Part shown: positions 6,685 to 14,670 of the stretch, one piece after another
How the letters are laid out: each line of letters starts with the position of its first letter
Position numbering within the stretch: position 1 is the first letter of the stretch
NCBI GenBank assembly: GCA_964407525.1
Contig: CAYOWC010000086.1
Span: 1-16,823, forward strand
Direction of reading: 5' to 3'
From: DUZB01 sp964407525
GTDB taxonomy: Bacteria; Desulfobacterota; DSM-4660; Desulfatiglandales; Desulfatiglandaceae
DNA length: 16,823 nt
Position numbers and translations under genes: made by a program
The notes under the pieces: generated by a model
What the model saw: the letters and a program-made list of their open reading frames with translations, nothing else
The model's database searches: none
Told to the model about the DNA's origin: nothing

Positions 6685-8760
6685 TTGGACGGACCGGAAT
6701 GGGCTGAGAACATGGAAAACGTGCACAAATTTCCCGAATTGGGCGACAGGTACACCGGAAGCGGCGATTTTGTCGGGGAAGCACAGATCAGCCGCAAACG
6801 GTTGATCAACAAACTGAACTACATTAATTTCCAAAACAAAACCCTCCTGGTCCAGTTCCGGCATGTCAAGTACGATCGCATCGTCTCCTGTCCTGTCAAA
6901 CCGCTTCCGTGCAGTGATGACGTCCTGGAATGCGTTTGGGACGGTCGAAACGGCGGTCAACCGGATTTAACTGCTTTTCGATTTCTACAGCTTTTGGTTC
7001 CCAACGGGCATCAGGTTCTGATCGTTCGGCCGGAGGTCCTCAGGATTGACGAAACCGGTATTGAGGTCATCCTTCCGGAACTATGTGTTCTGGTGACTTC
7101 CCGGAAGACGCAAAGACGCGACTGCAAGGGAATTCAAGCCCAACTGGTCCAGAACAGTACCATGTTTTACGGTGTGCTGCTCGATTTTTCCGCAATTTCT
7201 TTGCACGTTGAGCTAACAGCTTTACCACCGCAAACATTTCAATGGATCGACAACGAATCCTGCATTACCCTGATCCTCTCTAACTCGAATGAAATGCTTT
7301 ATGCCGGCGAGTGTCGGATTGTCAAGCACTCCAGTGGCTTGAAAACCAGACGGTTTATCGTGGAGCCCACCGGAAGGGAGATTCAGCGACATAAACCGAA
7401 GGAATTTCGCAGTACGCGCCAGGAGCTGGTTCCTTCGCCCAATGTCATTTTCAAACATCCATTTACTGAAGAGATCATCAATCTCAAGGCGCTGGACGTG
7501 GCCGGTTCAGGATTTTCGGTGGAAGAAAACGAAGACAGTGCTGTCCTTTTACCGGGCATGGTCATCCCAGAATTGAAACTCGATTTTGCCGGGACCTTCA
7601 AGATCGAGTGCAAGGTCCAGGTGGTATACAGCCTGCTCCTGGATGAAGGCCGAGACGGTAATCGGTTAAAATGCGGCTTGGCGATGCTGGACCTGGATAT
7701 TCAGGACCATACGCGCCTGCTGGGCCTCCTGCAGCAGGCCATGGACAAAAATTCCTATCTTTGCAATCCAGTTGACCTGGATGAATTATGGAACTTTTTT
7801 TTCGAATCCGGATTCATTTATCCCCAGAAATACGCCTTCCTCGAATCTAACAAAGACCAGATCAAGGCAACCTACGAAAAACTCTATACTCAAAATCCAA
7901 GCATCGCCAAGCATTTCATATATCAGGATAAAGGGCGAATTCTTGGACACATGGCCATGTTGCGGTTCTACGAAAGCAGCTGGCTGATCCATCATCATGC
8001 CGCCAATGGTTCTGCTTCCAACCGCGCCGGTCTGGTCGTATTGGATCAGATCAGTAGGTTTTCGAATTCTTCCCGTAGCCTCTATTCGATTCACATGGAT
8101 TATCTGATCTGTTATTTCAGACCGGAAAACAAGTTCCCCAGCCGGGTTTTCGGAGGAGTTGCCCGTTACATCAAAAATCCAAAGGGTTGCTCGCTGGACG
8201 AGTTCGCCTATCTGCATTTCCGAAACAGTGTCTCAAAACCGACGATGTTGCCGAAGCCATGGACCTTGTCCCCAACCGATGTAGACGACCTGGTAAAGCT
8301 GGAGGCCTTTTATGAAAATGAATCCGGTGGCATCATGATCGATGCTCTGGACCTCCAGCCGGATATGGTCGGTTGCGAAGATTTGTCCGAAGAATTCCGG
8401 CGGCTCGGATTTCAGCGCGAGAAGAAACTGTTTTCACTCAAGAAGGAGAATCGCCTGAAGGCAGTTTTCATGGCGTGCATATCGAACTTGGGGCTCAATC
8501 TCTCGGACCTGACCAATTGTCTGAAGGTTTTCGTCCTGGATCCCGAAACGCTCCCCCGCGATACCCTGTATCAGGCGGTATCCGAACTTTCGGTTTATTT
8601 TGAACGCGCCGAAGTTCCCTTAATGATCTACCCGGTCTCATACGCGGACAGTGTATCCGTCCCCTATGAAAAGGTGTACACCTTGTGGGTCCTGAATACC
8701 CAGTTCGGGGATCCTTATTACAAGTACTTAAATCGGTTGTTAAGAAGCGTTCATAGCTAA
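6685..8760 (+). CDS. PilZ-like protein with acyltransferase-like C-terminus
   Basis: A 691-residue protein with no signal peptide or membrane segment. Two PilZ-like segments are suggested. The first (about 138-228) has RKTQRR (140-145) and DFSAIS (167-172), where the usual Gly of DxSxxG is Ser. The second (about 241-335) has R242/R245 and DVAGSG (271-276), where the usual Ser is Ala. Both thus have imperfect c-di-GMP motifs. Residues about 370-515 (QIKATYEKLY, then GRILGHMAMLRFYESSWLIHHHA, then RAGLVVLDQI) look like a GNAT N-acyltransferase core. A second, weaker copy may follow at about 560-670. The start is uncertain. TTG at 6685 has GGAG only four bases upstream; ATG at 6712 (residue 10) is the alternative. 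The function is unknown; a c-di-GMP-linked role is inference. It converges on the kinase gene. Confidence 0.7.
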   Translation: MDGPEWAENMENVHKFPELGDRYTGSGDFVGEAQISRKRLINKLNYINFQNKTLLVQFRHVKYDRIVSCPVKPLPCSDDVLECVWDGRNGGQPDLTAFRFLQLLVPNGHQVLIVRPEVLRIDETGIEVILPELCVLVTSRKTQRRDCKGIQAQLVQNSTMFYGVLLDFSAISLHVELTALPPQTFQWIDNESCITLILSNSNEMLYAGECRIVKHSSGLKTRRFIVEPTGREIQRHKPKEFRSTRQELVPSPNVIFKHPFTEEIINLKALDVAGSGFSVEENEDSAVLLPGMVIPELKLDFAGTFKIECKVQVVYSLLLDEGRDGNRLKCGLAMLDLDIQDHTRLLGLLQQAMDKNSYLCNPVDLDELWNFFFESGFIYPQKYAFLESNKDQIKATYEKLYTQNPSIAKHFIYQDKGRILGHMAMLRFYESSWLIHHHAANGSASNRAGLVVLDQISRFSNSSRSLYSIHMDYLICYFRPENKFPSRVFGGVARYIKNPKGCSLDEFAYLHFRNSVSKPTMLPKPWTLSPTDVDDLVKLEAFYENESGGIMIDALDLQPDMVGCEDLSEEFRRLGFQREKKLFSLKKENRLKAVFMACISNLGLNLSDLTNCLKVFVLDPETLPRDTLYQAVSELSVYFERAEVPLMIYPVSYADSVSVPYEKVYTLWVLNTQFGDPYYKYLNRLLRSVHS

Positions 8761-8776
8761 CCGGATGGGATGACCA

Positions 8777-11338
8777 TTAGCTGTCCAGTTCGGCCCGAAT
8801 TACCCTGGCTATGGTTTTCAAATGATACGGTTTTCTCACATAGGGCCCGGCGCCCAGGTGTTGCAGCTCTTTGACCCGGTCGGATTCGGAAAAACCACTG
8901 ACGATGACGGCCTTTTGTTTTGGATTGGCGGCAATAATGTTTTTATAAGTTTCGAGGCCGTCGATTCCCGGATCCATGATCATGTCCAGAACCAGAATGT
9001 CTGCGGTCTGGGTTTTCAGGTGTTCGATCGCATCCTCTCCGCTCGGCAATGCCGTTACCGCGTAGTTTAACTTTTTGAGCATTTGGACGGCGATATCGCG
9101 CTGTTCGGCCACATCATCAATGACCAGAATCGACTCGCCACGGCCCGAATATTCCTGGGTTTCCACCAAAACCGGTGTGTCTGCCGTCAGCTGTTGGGTG
9201 ATGGGGAAATAGAGCGTAAACATCGTTCCTTCTTGTTCGGCGCTTTTGACGTCAATGTATCCCCGATGATCCTTAACGGTACCCCAGATCACGGCGGTCC
9301 CCAGTCCGGTCCCGCTTTTGCCCATGACTTTTTTCGAGTAAAAGGGTTCAAAAATGCGCTCCAGGTCCCGGGGCACAATGCCGATGCCGGAATCCGCGAT
9401 ACTTATGGTTACGTAATCTCCTTCTTTGATCGATTCATATCCGTGAAACAATCTGTCTACATAGCGGTTTTGGGTAGTGATAACAATTCTTCCGCCATTG
9501 GGTGATGCCTCGGCAGCATTGTAAACCAGATTCATGATGGTTTTGGACAGATGCACCGGAGAACCAAGGATGTTGAAAAGATCTTTTTCAGAACAGGTTT
9601 CGACTCGAATCTCTGGATGGTAAAATAATAATTTTTCATGTTCGGGGCTTTTTAAATAGTCGCTGAGGATATCGTTCAAATTAACCACTTCGGTTACGGA
9701 AACCCCCCGTCGAGCCAGCGTCAGAAGGTCTTGTACGATGGCGGCGGCCTTTTCACCTGTTTTTTCAATGGTTAAAATTGGTTTTCGAAGTGGGCTGTCT
9801 TCAGGAATATCCATCAAAAGTAGTTCAGGATAACTGACGATGCCTGAAAGGATGTTGTTCAAGTCGTGGGCGACGCCGCCCGCCAGTGTGCCGATAGCCT
9901 CCATTTTACTGGCGCGTTGCAGGCGGGTTTCCAAATCACGTCTGTCTTGTTCTGATTTCTTCAGGTCGCTGATATCGTTACCGATACATAGGATTTCCTT
10001 TAAGATGCCATCGCTTCCAAATATTGGCTTGTAGGTCCAGGCCACCCAAACTGTATCGCCTGACTTCAATATGTTCTGGTTTTCAATAACGCCTGTTCGA
10101 TCAGGGTCTTTTTTCAAGGTTTCCAGCAGGCGGTACCATTCCAAGCGGGAGACGTCGGTGCCGGGCATAATGGTTTCAACCAAATTTTTGCCTAAAATTC
10201 CGCTTTCCGGGTAACCGAAAAATTTCTGCGCGAATTCGTTAAAAAAAGAAATTCGGCCATCGGTATCGCAGCGCATGATGATGCTGTTCGCGCTTTGAAC
10301 CAGATCGCGATATTTTTTTTCGTTTTCCCGGATCCGTTTAAATGAGCGGGCGTTGATAATACTGACGGCGGTTTGCGAAGCGATTCCCTGTAAAAAATTC
10401 ATATCGCTTTTGGTCAGGGGTCTTTTGGAAATAAGGGTGTCCACCGTTAGAATGCCAAGAGACTCTTTTTCATATACGATCGGCACGCAAATCAGGGCAT
10501 GAGCCCCCATTAGCCTGGCAAATTTAAGGCTGCGTTCGGAAAGGGTATTTTCAATTTCAGACGGATCATTGATTAAAAAGGATTTTTGATCTCTAAAAGC
10601 GATCACGAACAAACCTTTTGATTCGGGGTTATCCAAATGAAAGCTATTCTGCTTCAAAAGCGCTTCTTTGGTCTGGTCGTAACCGTAGCCAGAGATGTAG
10701 ACAAGACGGGCCTTTTCTTCATCGGCCAGCATGATCATGCCGCGATCGAAATCCATACGCATTTCCATTTTTTGCATAAGTGCGGCTATCAGACGGTCGG
10801 CGTCTAGAATGCTTGCTGTGACCTGTCCGATTTCCTGAATCAACAAGGCATTGTCATGCCAGATTTCCATCTCATCCAGAAGGTCCTTGGCCGCGTCACC
10901 CTGCTTCGCAATGGTTTGAGTGAGTTCTTTTTTTTCGGTACGGGCTAATAAAAGGGAAAACAATATGAACACGCATACGGAAGTGAGCGCATAAAAAGGC
11001 CACGTTGTTGACGAGACGACGAAAAAAAGTATGACCGACAACAGCAGGCCACTAGCGAACGAATAATTGCGTAAGAGTTTCAGAGTTGTAGTTGGCGTCT
11101 TTTTCCACGAAACGATGTAATGGCACATCTCCCCGCCGCGGTGAAGGCAGACAGGGTGCTCCACCGTGGCAAAGCTTCCGGTGAAAAACTTGGCCAGAGA
11201 CTCGAAAATGCCGATCCGGTTCTCACATTGGTAAGGTTTTTCGCGGATGCCCGGTTTCGGGATGGAGCTGATTTCAACGCAATTGGGTCTGAGCTTTTTA
11301 GCCGTTACCGTGGCGCCTCGGCTTAAAATCGGGTAGAG
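8777..11338 (-). CDS. hybrid sensor histidine kinase, N-terminus lost in gap
   Basis: From the GTG at 11164 the protein has 795 residues, and I use that numbering. It has two membrane helices (about 38-51 and 57-73), a GAF domain (about 110-275), a PAS domain (about 283-400, ending in a PAC-like GNDISDLKKSE), and a HisKA domain with H433 in GGVAHDLNN. The HATPase has N549, DSGIGI (591-596) and GTGLG (618-622). The C-terminal receiver has D683/D684, phospho-acceptor D727 and K778. There is no stop codon upstream of GTG: all 58 codons from 11165 to the N gap are open. They read as plausible protein, including KPYQCENRIGIFESLAKFF and, across the GTG, EHPVCLHRGGEMCHYIVSW. The GTG is therefore probably internal and at least 853 residues are coded here. 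The Cys-containing segment resembles small-ligand sensor domains (V4R-like); this is inference. No output regulator is adjacent. Confidence 0.92.
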   Translation of the reverse strand, partial: LYPILSRGATVTAKKLRPNCVEISSIPKPGIREKPYQCENRIGIFESLAKFFTGSFATVEHPVCLHRGGEMCHYIVSWKKTPTTTLKLLRNYSFASGLLLSVILFFVVSSTTWPFYALTSVCVFILFSLLLARTEKKELTQTIAKQGDAAKDLLDEMEIWHDNALLIQEIGQVTASILDADRLIAALMQKMEMRMDFDRGMIMLADEEKARLVYISGYGYDQTKEALLKQNSFHLDNPESKGLFVIAFRDQKSFLINDPSEIENTLSERSLKFARLMGAHALICVPIVYEKESLGILTVDTLISKRPLTKSDMNFLQGIASQTAVSIINARSFKRIRENEKKYRDLVQSANSIIMRCDTDGRISFFNEFAQKFFGYPESGILGKNLVETIMPGTDVSRLEWYRLLETLKKDPDRTGVIENQNILKSGDTVWVAWTYKPIFGSDGILKEILCIGNDISDLKKSEQDRRDLETRLQRASKMEAIGTLAGGVAHDLNNILSGIVSYPELLLMDIPEDSPLRKPILTIEKTGEKAAAIVQDLLTLARRGVSVTEVVNLNDILSDYLKSPEHEKLLFYHPEIRVETCSEKDLFNILGSPVHLSKTIMNLVYNAAEASPNGGRIVITTQNRYVDRLFHGYESIKEGDYVTISIADSGIGIVPRDLERIFEPFYSKKVMGKSGTGLGTAVIWGTVKDHRGYIDVKSAEQEGTMFTLYFPITQQLTADTPVLVETQEYSGRGESILVIDDVAEQRDIAVQMLKKLNYAVTALPSGEDAIEHLKTQTADILVLDMIMDPGIDGLETYKNIIAANPKQKAVIVSGFSESDRVKELQHLGAGPYVRKPYHLKTIARVIRAELDS

Positions 11339-11438
11339 NNNNNNNNNNNNNNNNNNNNNNNNNNNNNNNNNNNNNNNNNNNNNNNNNNNNNNNNNNNNNN
11401 NNNNNNNNNNNNNNNNNNNNNNNNNNNNNNNNNNNNNN
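11339..11438. other. assembly gap of 100 N
   Basis: There are exactly 100 N, a conventional placeholder for a gap of unknown size. It removes the 3' end of acoX and the 5' end of the sensor kinase. Anything between them, such as an E2 gene of the acetoin complex, would also be hidden. Confidence 0.99.
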
Positions 11439-12468
11439 TTTTCGCGAAAAGATTTGCTTCGGAGATCCGGGAATAATCGTCGGGCATATCAGGCGCGAGA
11501 AGTCTTTTTTTCATGGCGGATTGCATCGCTTTGTGTGCATCCATGACAACCGGGCCATCGAGGTTGAGACGAAGGCTGAAGCGTTCGCCCTTTCGAATAT
11601 CTATTTCACGTTCTCCATCCAGGGCAAGAACCGAAGGAGAACAGGTTACCGGTATTTCCTCGCCTGATTCAAAAGATCTGCATTCTTCGATTTTTACCTC
11701 AACGATTGTTCCCGGAGCAATAGGCGCAAACACCGACCTTCCGTTCTCACCCAGTCCCAGGCAGAGTCCTAATGGGTCGTCCGGGGCAATGGAGCAGAAA
11801 ACACCTCCAATGGCTGAGAGTCCAATGCTGGTGGGTTCGGCCCTGTTCAGAAAAAGTTGCCGGACCTTTCCCATCTCCCAGATGGCTCTGGATCCCACGA
11901 ATGGATCATCATAGACGGCTGCGTCCACCAGGGCCATATCAAATGGCTTGCCGTTCTTAAAAACCTCCAGGCTGGTGGTGGAACAAGCGGCTTCTTCGAG
12001 AGACAACCGGTTGGTCGCCAGTAGACTGGCCGCGAGTCCGGCTATGGTTCCCTCCACCATGGTGGGAAACACGTTGTTGGTACCCGTGGAAATGGGGAGA
12101 ATCGGGGTGTCTCCACATCCTTTGGCTACTGCCCGGTTGGTACCGTCTCCACCGAGGGTGATAATACACGCCACCTTGCGGTCGGCCATCATACGACCGG
12201 CACGTGTGGAATCTTCCTGGCTGTGAGTCGGTTTGAATGGGACGGGAGCGCCTTCCATGGGGTGAGGCATGCGCTCCCGCGCCCTTTCTACAATGCCAAA
12301 ATAATCCTGCATGTACGTGATTCGATCAACCCCCATGGCAGCGAGTCCGAGAAGAACCCGGCGAACAATGCGCACTTTTTCCTGATTATCAAAGGAACTG
12401 CCGAAAGCGACAAGTCGCCGGATATCTTTTCCAGAGGCAGGATTAGCGATGATACCTACAATGGACAA
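11439..12468 (-). CDS. acoX: AcoX-like ATP-NAD kinase family protein, 3' partial
   Basis: 343 residues are visible before the gap. It has the NAD-kinase/diacylglycerol-kinase fold signatures: GIIANPASGKD (5-15), TLGGDGTNRAVAK (104-116) and PISTGTNNVFP (125-135), then LALDGEREIDI (281-291) in the C-terminal beta domain. AcoX proteins are found in acetoin catabolic operons; their biochemical role is not firmly settled. AcoX is usually about 350-370 residues, so only a few residues and the stop are probably missing. Any C-terminal extension read through the N run is meaningless. The start is TTG at 12468, with GGGAG at 12480-12476 directly after the acoB stop codon. Translation is therefore probably coupled to acoB. 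The order acoA-acoB-acoX differs from the classical acoX-acoA-acoB arrangement. Confidence 0.85.
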
Positions 12469-12480
12469 TCGACTGCTCCC

Positions 12481-13455
12481 CTAACCCAGAGCCTTTTTCG
12501 CGCCGGCCAGGATTTTGTCAACGCTCGGGATGTATTCTTCTTCCAGCGCTGGGGAGAAAGGAACGGGTGCGAAGGGGGCGGCAACCCGAACGATTGGGCC
12601 GTCAAGATAGTCTATGGCCTCTTCTGCGACCATGGCCGCAATCTCCGCCCCCGGGCCGGCAAATTCAACGGCCTCGTGCACGATCAAAAGATGGTGGGTT
12701 TTTTTTACCGATTCTATAATGGTTTCCCCATCGAGCGGGGACAGACACCTCGGATCAATGACCTCCGCATTGATTCCATCGGCAGCTAATTTTTCTGCAG
12801 CATCCAGGCTTCGCCACAGCATCTGAGCGGTAGCTACAATGGTGATATCCCCTCCTTCCCGTTTGATATCCGCCTTGCCTAATGGGATAGTGTAATCTCC
12901 TTCAGGGACCTCACCTTCTACTCCGTAGAGCATTTTGTGTTCAAGGAACACTACGGGATTATCATCCCGGATAGAGGTAAGCAGAAGTCCCTTTGCATCA
13001 TAGGGGGTGGCCGGCATCACAACCTTGAGTCCCGGTACATGCATGAACCAGGCTTCAAGACACTGGGAATGCTGGGCGGCTGCCCCTATGCCGCCCCCGC
13101 AGGATGCCCGGAGGGTCAGGGGAATTTTCGCTTTTCCGCCGAACATGTATTTCATTTTTGCCGCCTGGTTGAAGAGCTGATCAAAAGATACACCAATGAA
13201 ATCTACGAACATGAGTTCTGCTACGGGTCTCAGCCCTGCCGCTGCGGCCCCAACCGCACAGCCGACAATAGCGCTTTCGGTGATGGGTGTGTCAATGACT
13301 CGTTTTTCTCCATATTTTTCAAAGAGGCCCTGGGTGACGCCAAAGCATCCCCCAAAGCATCCCACGTCTTCTCCTATAATGAACACATTCGGATCCCTTT
13401 CAAGTTCCATGTCAAGGGCGTTGTTTATCGCTTGTAAAAATGTCATTTTCGGCAT
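12481..13455 (-). CDS. acoB: TPP-dependent dehydrogenase E1 component, beta subunit (acetoin/pyruvate)
   Basis: A 324-residue transketolase-type E1 beta subunit. Numbering from the chosen ATG, IIGEDVG is at 26-32 and DTPITESAIVG at 55-65. E60 of the latter is the glutamate expected to activate the thiamine aminopyrimidine. SCGGGIGAAAQHSQCLEAW runs from 118 to 136, and VVMPATPYDAKGLL from 145 to 158. The C-terminal transketolase domain contains the TAQMLWRSLDAAEKL region and the late HEAVEFAGPGAEI. With the alpha subunit it would decarboxylate a 2-oxo acid or cleave acetoin and pass the acyl group to a lipoyl E2. A longer frame reaches a TTG at 13485, but GGAGG at 13468-13464, eight bases before the ATG at 13455, fixes the start there. 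It lies 51 bases after acoA and 12 bases before acoX. Confidence 0.9.
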   Translation of the reverse strand: MPKMTFLQAINNALDMELERDPNVFIIGEDVGCFGGCFGVTQGLFEKYGEKRVIDTPITESAIVGCAVGAAAAGLRPVAELMFVDFIGVSFDQLFNQAAKMKYMFGGKAKIPLTLRASCGGGIGAAAQHSQCLEAWFMHVPGLKVVMPATPYDAKGLLLTSIRDDNPVVFLEHKMLYGVEGEVPEGDYTIPLGKADIKREGGDITIVATAQMLWRSLDAAEKLAADGINAEVIDPRCLSPLDGETIIESVKKTHHLLIVHEAVEFAGPGAEIAAMVAEEAIDYLDGPIVRVAAPFAPVPFSPALEEEYIPSVDKILAGAKKALG

Positions 13456-13463
13456 GCTCAAAT

Positions 13464-13468
13464 CCTCC
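13464..13468 (-). promoter_or_regulatory. ribosome binding site fixing the acoB start
   Basis: GGAGG on the minus strand, eight bases before the ATG at 13455. It lies inside the longer open frame and so argues against the TTG at 13485. Confidence 0.8.
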
Positions 13469-13506
13469 ATTTTCAGAGCGTTCAAAAGTGGAACCAGGGC
13501 AAATTA

Positions 13507-14469
13507 TCAAACCGTGTAGACGTCGGTTGTCAGTTCTTCCGGTTTGGGAAACGGACTTTCCTCTGCAAATTTGACGGCTTCATCGAGATCGGAAACTATG
13601 GCCCCATCAATTTCGTCCATTTGTTCCTGGGTAAGAACATTCATGGAAAGGAGCTTTTCCGCAAACCTGGCCACAGGTTCTTTTGCCATCCATTCGGCGA
13701 CTTCATCCTCCGGTCTGTAGACGCATGGATCTCCTTCAAAATGCCCTTTATGACGATAGGTTTTACATTCGATAAGGGAGGGCCCTTTTCCTTCTCGGGC
13801 GGCTTTAATCGCCTCTGCCGCTGCTTCGTAGACGGCTACGACGTCGTTTCCATCTATCACCACGCCGGGAATGTCATAGGCAGCGGCTTTGTCGGCCACA
13901 TCGGAAACTTTCATGGATTTGTTTGTGCAGCAGGAAATGCCATACAAGTTATTTTCATTGACGAATACGACAGGCAGGTTCCATGCGGAAGCCATATTCA
14001 TAGCCTCAGCGGTTGTTCCCTGATTTGATGCTCCATCTCCGAAAAAGCAGACAGAGACATTATCCGTATTCTTGTATTTGGTAGCGAAACCGGCTCCCAC
14101 TGCGAGCGGTGCGCCTGCGCCTACGATTCCGTTGGCGCCTAAAATGCCCAGGTCCAGATCGGCGATATGCATGGAGCCGCCTTTTCCCTTACAATACCCC
14201 GTCGAGCGACCGAAGAGTTCTGCCATCATCAGTTTGATGTCTCCGCCTTTCGAAATGAGGTGACCGTGACCGCGATGGGTGCTGGTGATATAGTCAGTTT
14301 TGCGAAGGGAGGCGCTCACGCCCGAGGCTATGGCTTCCTCCCCTATATAAAGATGGACGAAGCCTCCGAATTTTCCTGCGGCAAACAGTTCAGAGACCCT
14401 TTCTTCAAATAATCGAATCTTTTTCATGGTTGTGTAAAGACTGATCAATGTTTCATTATTCAGTTCCAT
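13507..14469 (-). CDS. acoA: TPP-dependent dehydrogenase E1 component, alpha subunit (acetoin type)
   Basis: A 320-residue E1 alpha subunit. STHRGHGHLISKG (63-75) and GGSMHIADLDLGILGANGIVG (97-117) are the conserved cofactor-pocket blocks. The thiamine diphosphate motif runs from GDGASNQG (144-151) to NENN (171-174). The late loop KTYRHKGHFEGDP has GHFEGDP rather than the GHSxSD of classical pyruvate dehydrogenase. That, with the AcoX neighbour, favours acetoin:DCPIP oxidoreductase (acetoin dehydrogenase) over pyruvate dehydrogenase. The ATG is preceded by GGAGG at 14483-14479, nine bases away. It is the first gene of acoA-acoB-acoX. No clear promoter was found in the 200 bases upstream. The substrate call is inference from the loop and context. 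Confidence 0.88.
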   Translation of the reverse strand: MELNNETLISLYTTMKKIRLFEERVSELFAAGKFGGFVHLYIGEEAIASGVSASLRKTDYITSTHRGHGHLISKGGDIKLMMAELFGRSTGYCKGKGGSMHIADLDLGILGANGIVGAGAPLAVGAGFATKYKNTDNVSVCFFGDGASNQGTTAEAMNMASAWNLPVVFVNENNLYGISCCTNKSMKVSDVADKAAAYDIPGVVIDGNDVVAVYEAAAEAIKAAREGKGPSLIECKTYRHKGHFEGDPCVYRPEDEVAEWMAKEPVARFAEKLLSMNVLTQEQMDEIDGAIVSDLDEAVKFAEESPFPKPEELTTDVYTV

Positions 14470-14557
14470 TTCTTGAGACCTCCGTCTATCTTAAGTTGAT
14501 TTTCATCCAGAAATGACCTTTTTAAACTTCAAATTAGATGTTGCGCATTGAACGCCG

Positions 14558-14571
14558 ATATAGGACTATAT
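14558..14571. promoter_or_regulatory. AT-rich palindrome in divergent promoter region
   Basis: atatag-ga-ctatat is a perfect 6-bp palindrome with a 2-base centre. It lies midway between the divergent acoA and acylase starts. It could be an operator or simply a promoter-like AT patch. No convincing -35/-10 pair with normal spacing was found, and the remaining spacer (14484-14670) holds nothing else recognisable. Confidence 0.35.
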
Positions 14572-14670
14572 TATGAGTATCAATGTCAATACCTTAATGG
14601 TCGGATTCTTGAAAAGGGGAGAGTAGATCCGCAACACACAATCTGAGATACTATACCATGGAGATACATG

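Noticed and set aside
6490..6960. Minus-strand 156-codon frame across the PilZ gene start
   Set aside because: It overlaps the better-supported plus-strand gene, has no family resemblance and no clear ribosome site.
11323..12468. A continuous minus-strand frame reading through the 100 N and ending in a few residues left of the gap
   Set aside because: The gap length is a placeholder, so frame cannot be carried across. The residues at 11323-11338 belong to the kinase reading frame instead.
13456..13485. Longer acoB start at TTG 13485
   Set aside because: A strong GGAGG lies inside this extension, eight bases before ATG 13455, and the family begins at MPKMTF-like sequence.
14543..14556. GG-N10-GC on the minus strand upstream of acoA, the spacing of a sigma-54 promoter
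   Set aside because: Only about 5 of 11 consensus positions match (no TGGCAC or TTGC), so it is likely chance despite aco operons often using sigma-54.
14658..14660. ATG at 14658 as start of the acylase
   Set aside because: It is out of frame with the conserved protein; its bases overlap the GGAG ribosome site used by ATG 14671.
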